Shown here: piece by piece, positions 57,395 to 64,000 of the stretch | Numbering within the stretch: position 1 is the first letter of the stretch | Layout of the letters: each line of letters opens with the position of its first letter | DNA from: JACQAP01 sp035275265 | GTDB taxonomy: Bacteria; Pseudomonadota; Gammaproteobacteria; Burkholderiales; JACQAP01 | Direction: 5' to 3' | Assembly (NCBI GenBank): GCA_035275265.1 | Contig: DATENC010000020.1 | Location: 186,001 to 250,000 of the forward strand | DNA length: 64,000 nt | Translations under genes and position numbers: made by a program | The notes under the pieces: model-generated | Database searches by the model: none | Told to the model about the DNA's origin: nothing | The model's input: the letters and a program-made list of their open reading frames with translations, nothing else

Positions 57395-57401
57395 CACTGC
57401 G

Positions 57402-58148
57402 GTGACCAAAACAATGTTCCGTGATACCAAGACCCGCGCGCTACCGATCGAAGAAGTGGCCCCAACATGGCCCGTTTCTCTGGATATTCCTGGGTACCTC
57501 GAGGAAATCTACTGGTGGGCCTACGTTCATCCGCGGGCAGTCAGATTCTTCGACCGCCATTTCCTGGTCAACCTCATCCTGTTCGGCAATTACCGCCGCT
57601 TGCGGGACCGCGCCCTCGCGGCGCTGGGCGAACAACTTCCGGGACGCACACTTCAAGTTGCCTGCGTATACGGCGATTTCACGAACAGCGTGGCCACGCG
57701 CATTGCATCCGGGGGATCGCTTGACGTGGTCGACGTTCTGCCGATCCAGCTCGACAACCTGCGTCGCAAACTGGCGACGCAGGCGCCGGTCGCCCTGTAT
57801 CAGCGCGACTCCTCCGCGCTTGGCTTCGAGGACGGACGCTACGATCAGGCACTGGTTTTTTTCCTGTTGCACGAACAGCCGGCAACGGTGCGCCGCGAAA
57901 CGCTGAGCGAGATCCTGCGTGTGGTGAAACCGGGCGGCCGGGTGGTCGTGGTCGACTACCATCGACCCAGCCTTCTGCACCCGTTGCACGGCTTCATGCG
58001 CCTGTTGCTTGCAAAACTGGAACCCTACGCGCTAGACCTGTGGCGCCACGACATTGCCGAGTGGCTGCCGGCCACCGTCAAACCGGAGCAAGTGCTCAAG
58101 CGCACATTCTTCGGTGGACTTTATCAGCAACTGGTGATTCGCCGTTAA
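57402..58148 (+). CDS. rquA: Rhodoquinone biosynthesis enzyme RquA
   Basis: The 248-residue product (GTG 57402; ATG 57414 possible) carries the RquA signature. EEIYWWAYVHPRAVRFFDRH is near 35-53, and LQVACVYGDFT (84-94) replaces the usual methyltransferase glycine-rich loop. DVVDVLPIQLDNLRRKLATQ, then LVFFLLHEQPATVRRETL and GRVVVVDYHRPSLLHPLHGF follow. RquA converts ubiquinone to rhodoquinone by exchanging a methoxy group for an amino group, with AdoMet as donor. Rhodoquinone carries electrons to fumarate under low oxygen. The gene leads a three-gene unit with an exported SRPBCC protein and a lipoprotein. Confidence 0.9.
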   Translation: MTKTMFRDTKTRALPIEEVAPTWPVSLDIPGYLEEIYWWAYVHPRAVRFFDRHFLVNLILFGNYRRLRDRALAALGEQLPGRTLQVACVYGDFTNSVATRIASGGSLDVVDVLPIQLDNLRRKLATQAPVALYQRDSSALGFEDGRYDQALVFFLLHEQPATVRRETLSEILRVVKPGGRVVVVDYHRPSLLHPLHGFMRLLLAKLEPYALDLWRHDIAEWLPATVKPEQVLKRTFFGGLYQQLVIRR

Positions 58149-58162
58149 GCGGTGAACCGTCG

Positions 58163-58783
58163 ATGCCTGGGACAAGTAACGGCGGTCGGATCGCCGGCGC
58201 TGCTCTGGCCGGGATCGCGTTGCTTTGTGCGGGCATTTCCACAGCACTGGTGGCTGCCGAGATCACGGTGAAAACACACAAGCGCGGCGATGCGGTGGAG
58301 GTGGACGTTCGGGCCACGCTGCACGCGCCGCTGGAGTTGATCTGGCAGACACTTACTGACTACGATCACCTCGCCGACTTTATTCCGGGCATCAATTACA
58401 GTCGCCTGCTGGAATACCGCGGCACCGCTGCAATTGTCGAACAGAACGGCGAGGCCGGCATCCTGTTTTTCAAGTTCCCGATCGATGTGGTGGTGGAATC
58501 CCTGGAACTAGCGCCCTATACCATCGAGGTCCGTGTGCTGAAGGGCAATCTGAAGCAACTCGATGGGCGCTACCATATCGAATTGGGAGCGCGACCCGAG
58601 GACGGCATCGCGCTGAGTTGGAGCGGAGTGATCGAACCGGCGACGCGGCTGCCGCCGCTCATCGGAGAAATGGTATTGCGCGCCAATGTCGCGGATCAAT
58701 TTCGCGGCATGGTGCGCGAAATCGAGCGCCGTCACGCTCACAGCGGTACAGCCCCGACCGACGGCAAGTCGGCCGTACGATGA
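58163..58783 (+). CDS. Exported SRPBCC family protein next to rquA
   Basis: ATG at 58163 lies 14 nt after the rquA stop. The 206-residue product has a signal peptide or anchor (RIAGAALAGIALLCAGIST, cleavage near VAA). Then comes a polyketide cyclase/dehydrase fold: EVDVRATLHAPLELIWQTLT, DYDHLADFIPGINYSRLLEY and GRYHIELGARPEDGIALSWS. This fold binds hydrophobic ligands, and a quinone or lipid would be fitting here, but that is inference. It overlaps the next gene at ATGA, so the two are coupled. Confidence 0.8.
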   Translation: MPGTSNGGRIAGAALAGIALLCAGISTALVAAEITVKTHKRGDAVEVDVRATLHAPLELIWQTLTDYDHLADFIPGINYSRLLEYRGTAAIVEQNGEAGILFFKFPIDVVVESLELAPYTIEVRVLKGNLKQLDGRYHIELGARPEDGIALSWSGVIEPATRLPPLIGEMVLRANVADQFRGMVREIERRHAHSGTAPTDGKSAVR

Positions 58784-60285
58784 TGGAAAGGATGGCAATG
58801 GTCGCAACGAAATTGAAGCTGCATGCGGCAGCAATCCTGCTGTTCTTGGTAACGGGCTGCGCGACGTTGCAGGATCCGGTGCGTTCCAATCTTGCGGCGC
58901 CGTCGGTGGAGGTGGCGCAATGCGCCGCCTGGTACCGCACGCTCGATACGCGCATCGATCAGGCAAAGGTTCGCGATGCCGGCCCCTGGCGCATTCCGGG
59001 GTATCCGTACCTGCGTGCGGACCGCTACACAGCTTCGTTCCGCAACCAGGTGACGGTGGACGACGCGAAGTTCCAGGCCTGGACGCTGCGTTTGCGTGCG
59101 CTTGACACCGAGGCGCGCGCAGTCGAATTGCGCAACCTCCCGGAGGCATCCCTGGGCGCGCTCGGCGTAACCCGCGAACAGGCCGGCGAGCGCAGCAGTA
59201 CTTGCGCCGAGGTCCTTGCTCGCCACGACCTCGCCGATACAGCGCAGCGCGCACAACTGGCTGCCCGCGTGCAGGTGCCGGATGACTACCTCACCTGGCA
59301 ACGCGCGCTCGGTCTGTATCCGGTGACAAGAATCCCATTCTTCTCCGGGATCGAGAACTGGCACGAGGATGCAGTTGAAGACTTCCGCAAGTCCCCGGAG
59401 GTGGGGTTGGCAACAGGCACGGTATCGCGTTACATGCCCGCCGGTGCAGCGGATCGAGCGGCCGCTGCTGCTGCTGTGATGGACGCTCCCAAAGACATTC
59501 TCGGCATCCCGCAATTCACGGCGGCGCAGCTGGACACATTGTTCCTGGCTTACGCGCCGGTGATTGAAGTGCAAACCACCGGTGCGTTCGACCGCATTGG
59601 TGCGCTCGGCTGGGGCGCGGCGCCGGGGCCGGAGGTGGATTCTTCCACGCCCGTGGTTTACCGCAAACTCGCCTTTACACGGCTCGGCGAGACGACCCTG
59701 CCGCAACTGGTGTACCTGGCCTGGTTCAGCGAGCGTCCGCATAGCGGCGGCATCGACCTGCTGGCGGGCCGGCTCGACGGCATCGTCTGGCGTGTTACCC
59801 TGGACCGCGCCGGCGAGCCGCTGCTGTATGACACTATGCATCCGTGCGGGTGTTTCCACATGTTTTTCCCGACGCCGCGCGTAGAGCCGGTTCCGGTGCC
59901 GGAAACGATGATTGAATGGGCGTTTACGCCCGCGCCGGCGCCACAACTTGCGGCGGGCGAGCGCATGGTGATTCGGCTGGCAACCCGCACGCACTATATG
60001 GTTGGCATCGGCGCGGCGTCGGGCGGCGATGGGAGCACTTATACCTTCGCCGACTATGATGCCCTGCGCATGCTGCCACTTGCCGGCGGCACGCGCAGCG
60101 CTTTCCGTCCGGATGGAATGGTGCCGGGCACCGAACGCGGCGAACGCGCCTTTTTCTGGCCGATGGGCGTGCCCAGTGCCGGGGCGATGCGTCAATGGGG
60201 ACACCATGCCACGGCATTCGTCGGGCGCCGCCATTTCGATGACGCCGATCTGATCGAGCGGCGTTTCCGGCTCCCACAGCAATAA
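58780..60285 (+). CDS. Putative lipoprotein of unknown function
   Basis: A 501-residue product whose ATG overlaps the previous stop (ATGA). The N-terminus (KLKLHAAAILLFLVTGCATL) has a lipobox LVTGC, so the protein is probably lipid-anchored. The chain has no other membrane segment. Notable segments are EIRNL-like repeats early on, QFTAAQLDTLFLAYAPVIEV, GWGAAPGPEVDSSTPVVYRK and HPCGCFHMFFPTPRVEPVPV with two cysteines and a histidine. I recognise no named family. Its operon with rquA suggests a role at the membrane, but none is known. Confidence 0.75.
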   Translation: MMERMAMVATKLKLHAAAILLFLVTGCATLQDPVRSNLAAPSVEVAQCAAWYRTLDTRIDQAKVRDAGPWRIPGYPYLRADRYTASFRNQVTVDDAKFQAWTLRLRALDTEARAVELRNLPEASLGALGVTREQAGERSSTCAEVLARHDLADTAQRAQLAARVQVPDDYLTWQRALGLYPVTRIPFFSGIENWHEDAVEDFRKSPEVGLATGTVSRYMPAGAADRAAAAAAVMDAPKDILGIPQFTAAQLDTLFLAYAPVIEVQTTGAFDRIGALGWGAAPGPEVDSSTPVVYRKLAFTRLGETTLPQLVYLAWFSERPHSGGIDLLAGRLDGIVWRVTLDRAGEPLLYDTMHPCGCFHMFFPTPRVEPVPVPETMIEWAFTPAPAPQLAAGERMVIRLATRTHYMVGIGAASGGDGSTYTFADYDALRMLPLAGGTRSAFRPDGMVPGTERGERAFFWPMGVPSAGAMRQWGHHATAFVGRRHFDDADLIERRFRLPQQ

Positions 60286-60370
60286 ACCCGCGGTCAACCG
60301 CATGCGGGGAACGACGGCTGTGCAATTCTTGGTACCATCTGCTTTAACGAAGTTCTGACAAAGTTCCCGC

Positions 60371-60397
60371 GCGCCGGGCAAGACCCCGGCGCATTTT
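60371..60397 (+). terminator. Intrinsic terminator after the rquA operon
   Basis: GCGCCGGG (60371-60378) and CCCGGCGC (60385-60392) form an 8-bp stem with a 6-nt loop, followed by ATTTT. It lies 85 nt after the lipoprotein gene and 29 nt before the GreB-like gene. Confidence 0.7.
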
Positions 60398-60425
60398 GGT
60401 CATACGAATCCACGAGAGGCAAAAG

Positions 60426-60929
60426 ATGAGCCGCGCCTTCGTAAAGGACGACAACGAAGATCTTGCCGGCGAAGAGTTGCCGGAGCGTCCGATCAGCTCC
60501 GAGCCGAACTACATCACACCGGCGGGCCTGGCGAAACTGCGCAGCAAGGTGGAAGAGCTGCACGACGAACATGTGCGCTTGAAGGGGGCAAAGGAAGATT
60601 TTGACCGGCCCCGACTCGCGGAGGTCGAGCGCGACCTGCGCTATTACCAGGCGCGGCTGGAATCAGCCATCGTCGTTGACGTCTCCACGCGGCCCATGGA
60701 GGAAGTGCACTTTGGCGCTCGCGTCAAGACGGAAGACGAGGGCGGTGCCGTGCATTCCATAGTGATTGTCGGCGAGGACGAGGCGGACGCCGCCCATGGC
60801 CGTGTGAGCTGGCAGTCGCCGCTGGCGAAGGCGCTGATGGGGGCAAAAGTCGGCGATACCGTTACCTGGAACCGGCCGGCCGGCTCAACCACGCTGGACA
60901 TTCTGGAAATTCACTACCCGCGTAGCTGA
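60426..60929 (+). CDS. greB: GreA/GreB-family transcription elongation factor
   Basis: A 167-residue product starting MSRAFVKDDNEDLAGEELPE. The N-terminal coiled coil (EPNYITPAGLAKLRSKVEEL, then DRPRLAEVERDLRYYQARLE) keeps acidic residues at its tip, needed for RNA cleavage. The C-terminal FKBP-like domain reads VSWQSPLAKALMGAKVGDTV and TWNRPAGSTTLDILEIHYP. The opening and the PLAKALMGAKVGD block fit GreB. It rescues backtracked RNA polymerase. The N-terminal acidic lead before SEPNYITPAG is longer than in GreA and typical of betaproteobacterial GreB. Confidence 0.9.
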   Translation: MSRAFVKDDNEDLAGEELPERPISSEPNYITPAGLAKLRSKVEELHDEHVRLKGAKEDFDRPRLAEVERDLRYYQARLESAIVVDVSTRPMEEVHFGARVKTEDEGGAVHSIVIVGEDEADAAHGRVSWQSPLAKALMGAKVGDTVTWNRPAGSTTLDILEIHYPRS

Positions 60930-61089
60930 TCCCGGACGCAAATCGGCGCGCCCCAAGTCGGCGCAACCGACCCGATCGGCGTTGTTCTACGCCCACATAG
61001 ACCGCGGTCGAGAACCCACGCATTTTATCCCCGGGCTCTCGACTGCCGGCGGTCGTACGAAAAGACATGGCTTTGACGAGGAGGGGAAA

Positions 61090-62409
61090 ATGAGTCAATT
61101 CTCGCGTCGCAAAGCACTCAGGACTATGGGCGCCACGGCGGTCGCGACCGCCGCCGCCGCATTGATCGGGCCGAATCGCACGCGCGCGGCAGATCTAAGC
61201 TACCAGCCCGAAAAAGGCGCGGAATTGCGGGTGTTGCGCTGGAAACGGTTCGTCAAAGGCGACGAAGACCAATGGCTCGCCAATAGCGAAAAGTTCTTCA
61301 AGGCTACTGGAGTCAAGGTCAGGGTGGATTCCGAGAACTTCGAGGATATCCGGCCGAAGGCTGCTGTGGCAGCCAACGTCGGCAGTGGGCCCGATATCGT
61401 ACTCGGCTGGTACGACGATCCGCACCAATATGCGGACAAGCTGCTCGATCTAACCGAACTGGCCAACTATCTCGACGCGAAGTACGGCGGCTGGTACGAC
61501 GTGGTCAAACGCTTCTGCATGCGTGACGGCAAGTGGATTGCCATCGGGCCGGGATTTCTCGGCGGCTGCCTGGTTTACCGCGAAAGCATGGTCAAGGCGG
61601 CGGGCTTCGACAAGGTGCCGAACGACACCCAGGGATTCCTCAGACTGTGCCAGGCGCTGAAGAAAAAGGGAACGCCATGTGGATTTGCCCTCGGCAACGC
61701 TGTGGGCGACGCCAACGCCTGGACGCACTGGGCACTGTGGGGCCATGGTGGCAGGATGGTGGACGAGAACAATCGGGTCGTCATCAATTCGAAGGAAACC
61801 GCGGCCGCACTGGAATATGCGGCCGCGCTGTACCAGACTTTCATTCCAGGTACGCTGTCTTGGCTGGATCCGAACAACAACAAGGCGTTCCTGTCCGGGG
61901 ACATCAGCCTGACGCTCAACGGCGTGTCGGTATATTACGCGGTGAAGACTTCGAATGAGCCGGGAGTGCAGAAGCTGTTGTCGGACATCCAGCACGTGAA
62001 TATGCCGATTGGACCGGTCGGCCATGCCGCCGAGCTCAATCCTTTCAGCCCGATGTTCGTATTCAAATATACGAAGTATCCCAACGCGGCAAAGGAGTAC
62101 CTGCGTTTCATGATGGAACGCCCCCAGTACGAGGCCTGGCAATCGGCCTCGCTGGGGTATGTCCAGCAGTCGCTCAAGGCCTACGCCGATACGCCGGTGT
62201 GGAAGACCGATCCAAAATTGTTGCCGTTCCGAAACGTGCCGGGACTGACCCGCGACAACGGTTATGCTGGAAAGCTCGGTTCTGCGTCGGCGGGTGCAAT
62301 GGCCGATTACATCGTGGTCAACATGTTTGCGCAGGCGGCATCCGGCGCTTCCAGCATAAAATCCGCAATGGAACAGGCGGAAAGCCGCGCCAGGCGCTAC
62401 TACCGCTAA
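61090..62409 (+). CDS. Tat-exported extracellular solute-binding protein (family 1, sugar type)
   Basis: A 439-residue product, ATG after GAGGAGGGG. The Tat signal is SRRKALRTMGATAVATAAAA, with cleavage near TRAADL. The binding-protein fold follows: ELRVLRWKRFVKGDEDQWLA, NVGSGPDIVLGWYDDPHQYA, LVYRESMVKAAGFDKVPNDT and FVFKYTKYPNAAKEYLRFMM, typical of MalE/UgpB-like proteins. It would bind a sugar, glycerophosphodiester or related solute. No permease genes are in the window, but the following gene is close (44 nt) and may reflect use of N-acyl amino acids or a related nutrient. Confidence 0.85.
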   Translation: MSQFSRRKALRTMGATAVATAAAALIGPNRTRAADLSYQPEKGAELRVLRWKRFVKGDEDQWLANSEKFFKATGVKVRVDSENFEDIRPKAAVAANVGSGPDIVLGWYDDPHQYADKLLDLTELANYLDAKYGGWYDVVKRFCMRDGKWIAIGPGFLGGCLVYRESMVKAAGFDKVPNDTQGFLRLCQALKKKGTPCGFALGNAVGDANAWTHWALWGHGGRMVDENNRVVINSKETAAALEYAAALYQTFIPGTLSWLDPNNNKAFLSGDISLTLNGVSVYYAVKTSNEPGVQKLLSDIQHVNMPIGPVGHAAELNPFSPMFVFKYTKYPNAAKEYLRFMMERPQYEAWQSASLGYVQQSLKAYADTPVWKTDPKLLPFRNVPGLTRDNGYAGKLGSASAGAMADYIVVNMFAQAASGASSIKSAMEQAESRARRYYR

Positions 62410-62452
62410 ACTGGTCAACACAGTTGTGGACTAAGGGGAGAGGCAGAGAAAA

Positions 62453-64000
62453 ATGCACGATCTGATCATCGAGAACGCGACCATTTACGACGGCACGGGC
62501 AGTGCGGCACGGCGGGGCAGTGTCGCTGTGGCGAACGGCCGAATTACCGAAGTCGGCAAGGTCGAAGGCGACGCGCGCGAGCGCGTCAACGCCGACGGGC
62601 TGGCACTGATGCCCGGGATCATCGACACCCACACTCACTATGACGCGCAGATCACATGGGATCCGTTTGCCAATCCTTCCCCCGCGCTTGGCGTCACCAC
62701 GGTGGTAATGGGCAACTGCGGCTTCACCCTCGCGCCCTGCCGGCCACCGGATAGGGACCTCACGATGCGCAACCTTACACACGTCGAAGGGATGTCGCTG
62801 GAGGCACTGCGCGCCGGCATCGACTGGGGGTTCGAATCTTTTCCGGAATATGTCGGGATGCTCGAGAAAAACGGCGTCGGGCCCAATGTCGCCTGTTTCG
62901 TGGGCCATTCGGGCGTACGCACTTTCGTCCTGCGCGGCGATGCCGCCAAGCGAACCGCGACGCCGGACGAAATTGCGCAGATGCGCCGCATCGTGATCGA
63001 GGCGATGGAGGCGGGCGCCTGCGGCTTTTCCACGACGCGCTCGTACCAGCACAACGGCGAGGACGGTATCCCGATGCCTTCGCGGCTTGCGGACGAGCAG
63101 GAGTTTCTGGCCCTGTCCGGCGCGCTTCGCGAAGGCGGAAAAGGCGTCCTGATGATGACCAAGGCGTCCGATACACAGGTCCCCTGGATCGAGTCGCTGG
63201 CTGCTGCGGCGGACAGGCCCTATCTTGTCGCCGCACTGCTGCACTCCAACCTCACGCCCGAAGCGACGTTCGAAGACCTGGAACACATCGGCAAGGCGCG
63301 CGGCCGCGGTCGGCGCATGTTTGGAGCGGTCTCGGCGTGCCCCCTCAACTTCGAGTTCACGCTGCACGAGCCTTATGTGTTCGAGGGGCTCGCCGCATGG
63401 CAACCGCTCATGAAGATGGAGGAGCCGGAGATCAAGAAAACGTTGGCGGATCCGGCGTTCCGCCGGCGCATGAAGGACGAACTGGCGAAGCGAGTGCGGC
63501 GCATGTTCACCGGGGAATGGGAACATGCCTTTGTGGCCCAGGTCACGGACCCCGCGCACGCAGCCTGCGAAGGGCAATCGATAAGGGCTTTGGCGAAAAA
63601 GCAGGGTGCGCATCCGATCGATTTCATGCTCGATCTCGCGCTTTCCGAAGACCTCGACACCCTGTTCACCGCCACTCTGCTCAATTCGGACGAGGACGCC
63701 GTGGGCAGGATGCTCAACGACCCGAATGCGATCGTGTCGTTGTCCGACGCCGGCGCGCATCTCACTTTCCTGTGCGATGCAGGCTTCGGGTTGCATTTGC
63801 TCGGTCATTGGGTCCGGGAACGCAAGCTCATGCCGTTGGAAAAGGCGGTGAAAAAGCTCACGACGGAACCTGCGCAGTTGTTCGGCATTCGCGGCCGCGC
63901 CGCGATCGCGGCGGGCAACTGGGCGGATCTGCTGCTGTTCGATCCTCGCACCGTGGGCCGGGCGCCGTCCCGGCGTGTTTACGATTTGCCTGCGGGCGGC
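62453..64000 (+). CDS. N-acyl-D-amino-acid deacylase family amidohydrolase (partial, runs off the window)
   Basis: ATG 62453 follows GGGGAGAGG at 62435-62443 (10-nt spacing). At least 516 residues are open to the end of the window. The amidohydrolase metal site is seen in LMPGIIDTHTHYDAQITWDP, with NCGFTLAPC and VGHSGVRTFVLRG further in. SLSDAGAHLTFLCDAG holds the late aspartate. FGIRGRAAIAAGNWADLLLF is the C-terminal small-domain signature. This matches D-aminoacylases, which remove the acyl group from N-acyl-D-amino acids using zinc. The C-terminus is missing because the sequence ends. Confidence 0.9.
   Translation, partial: MHDLIIENATIYDGTGSAARRGSVAVANGRITEVGKVEGDARERVNADGLALMPGIIDTHTHYDAQITWDPFANPSPALGVTTVVMGNCGFTLAPCRPPDRDLTMRNLTHVEGMSLEALRAGIDWGFESFPEYVGMLEKNGVGPNVACFVGHSGVRTFVLRGDAAKRTATPDEIAQMRRIVIEAMEAGACGFSTTRSYQHNGEDGIPMPSRLADEQEFLALSGALREGGKGVLMMTKASDTQVPWIESLAAAADRPYLVAALLHSNLTPEATFEDLEHIGKARGRGRRMFGAVSACPLNFEFTLHEPYVFEGLAAWQPLMKMEEPEIKKTLADPAFRRRMKDELAKRVRRMFTGEWEHAFVAQVTDPAHAACEGQSIRALAKKQGAHPIDFMLDLALSEDLDTLFTATLLNSDEDAVGRMLNDPNAIVSLSDAGAHLTFLCDAGFGLHLLGHWVRERKLMPLEKAVKKLTTEPAQLFGIRGRAAIAAGNWADLLLFDPRTVGRAPSRRVYDLPAGG

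Noticed and set aside
58738..60381. 547-residue minus-strand open frame opposite the rquA-operon lipoprotein
   Set aside because: It is an antisense shadow without motifs; the plus-strand frame has a lipobox and an ATGA-coupled start.
62318..63808. 496-residue minus-strand open frame at the window end
   Set aside because: The plus strand encodes a clear N-acyl-D-amino-acid deacylase with the amidohydrolase HTH site, open to the window edge.
1..64000. Mobile elements, prophage, rRNA or tRNA genes
   Set aside because: I looked for transposase and integrase motifs, tRNA T-loop patterns and rRNA-like stretches and found none.

Overview
The window looks like chromosomal DNA of an uncultured betaproteobacterium. 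The evidence is high-GC coding, a double-length (tandem) UvrA of the kind known from Burkholderiales and relatives, a B12-dependent ribonucleotide reductase, and many betaproteobacterial-type housekeeping genes (rlmJ, yceH-like, greB-like, DUF502). I see no rRNA or tRNA gene, CRISPR array, prophage, transposase or integrase. Assignments rest on reading translations and motifs; no database search was run.

Layout. 1-17 kb: a small membrane protein, a small secreted protein, two ketopantoate-reductase-like enzymes far apart, FKBP, a di-haem cytochrome c, a YceH homologue, a split chromate transporter, a GGDEF/EAL protein, an alpha/beta hydrolase, cupin, GST, MFS transporter, polysaccharide deacetylase, SDR and SRPBCC genes. 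17-27 kb: a DUF255 thioredoxin-fold protein, phytanoyl-CoA dioxygenase, a soluble aldose dehydrogenase, a membrane diguanylate cyclase, a CIO-type bd oxidase (cydAB) and rlmJ. 27.8-29.7 kb: an array of four tandem paralogues of small secreted HExxH proteins, the first only a remnant. 31-34.4 kb: a binding protein, a cytochrome c and a beta-propeller dehydrogenase that may work together. 35-44 kb: the 1932-residue UvrA and NrdJ. 44-46 kb: a DEAD-box helicase and an RRM protein, both with long leaders. 46-49 kb: KDPG aldolase, KDG-type kinase and a gluconolactonase-like gene. 50-57 kb: a minus-strand operon with a TMEM64-flavoprotein fusion, DUF547, two TIGR04283/TIGR04282-type proteins, DUF3047 and a flavoprotein. 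57.4-60.3 kb: rquA (rhodoquinone synthesis) with an SRPBCC protein and a lipoprotein. 60.4-64 kb: a GreB-like factor, a Tat-exported binding protein and an N-acyl-D-amino-acid deacylase running off the end.

Respiration links several parts: bd oxidase for low oxygen, RquA for rhodoquinone (usually fumarate reduction), several c-type cytochromes and soluble dehydrogenases. This suggests life at shifting oxygen levels.

Three patterns stand out. (1) A class of short-unit repeats (7-9 nt units such as GAGGGAC, GTGAATGG, GTGACAA) sits at gene ends, often as two complementary arms. At several genes it supplies the stop codon. It has also entered coding sequence in frame: at four places in uvrA and as the first about 40 codons of a glycosyltransferase. 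(2) Two genes appear to start at ATT or ATA, each with a well-placed Shine-Dalgarno. (3) The rquA and RRM genes are preceded by terminator-like hairpins with no upstream gene to terminate, which suggests attenuated leaders.
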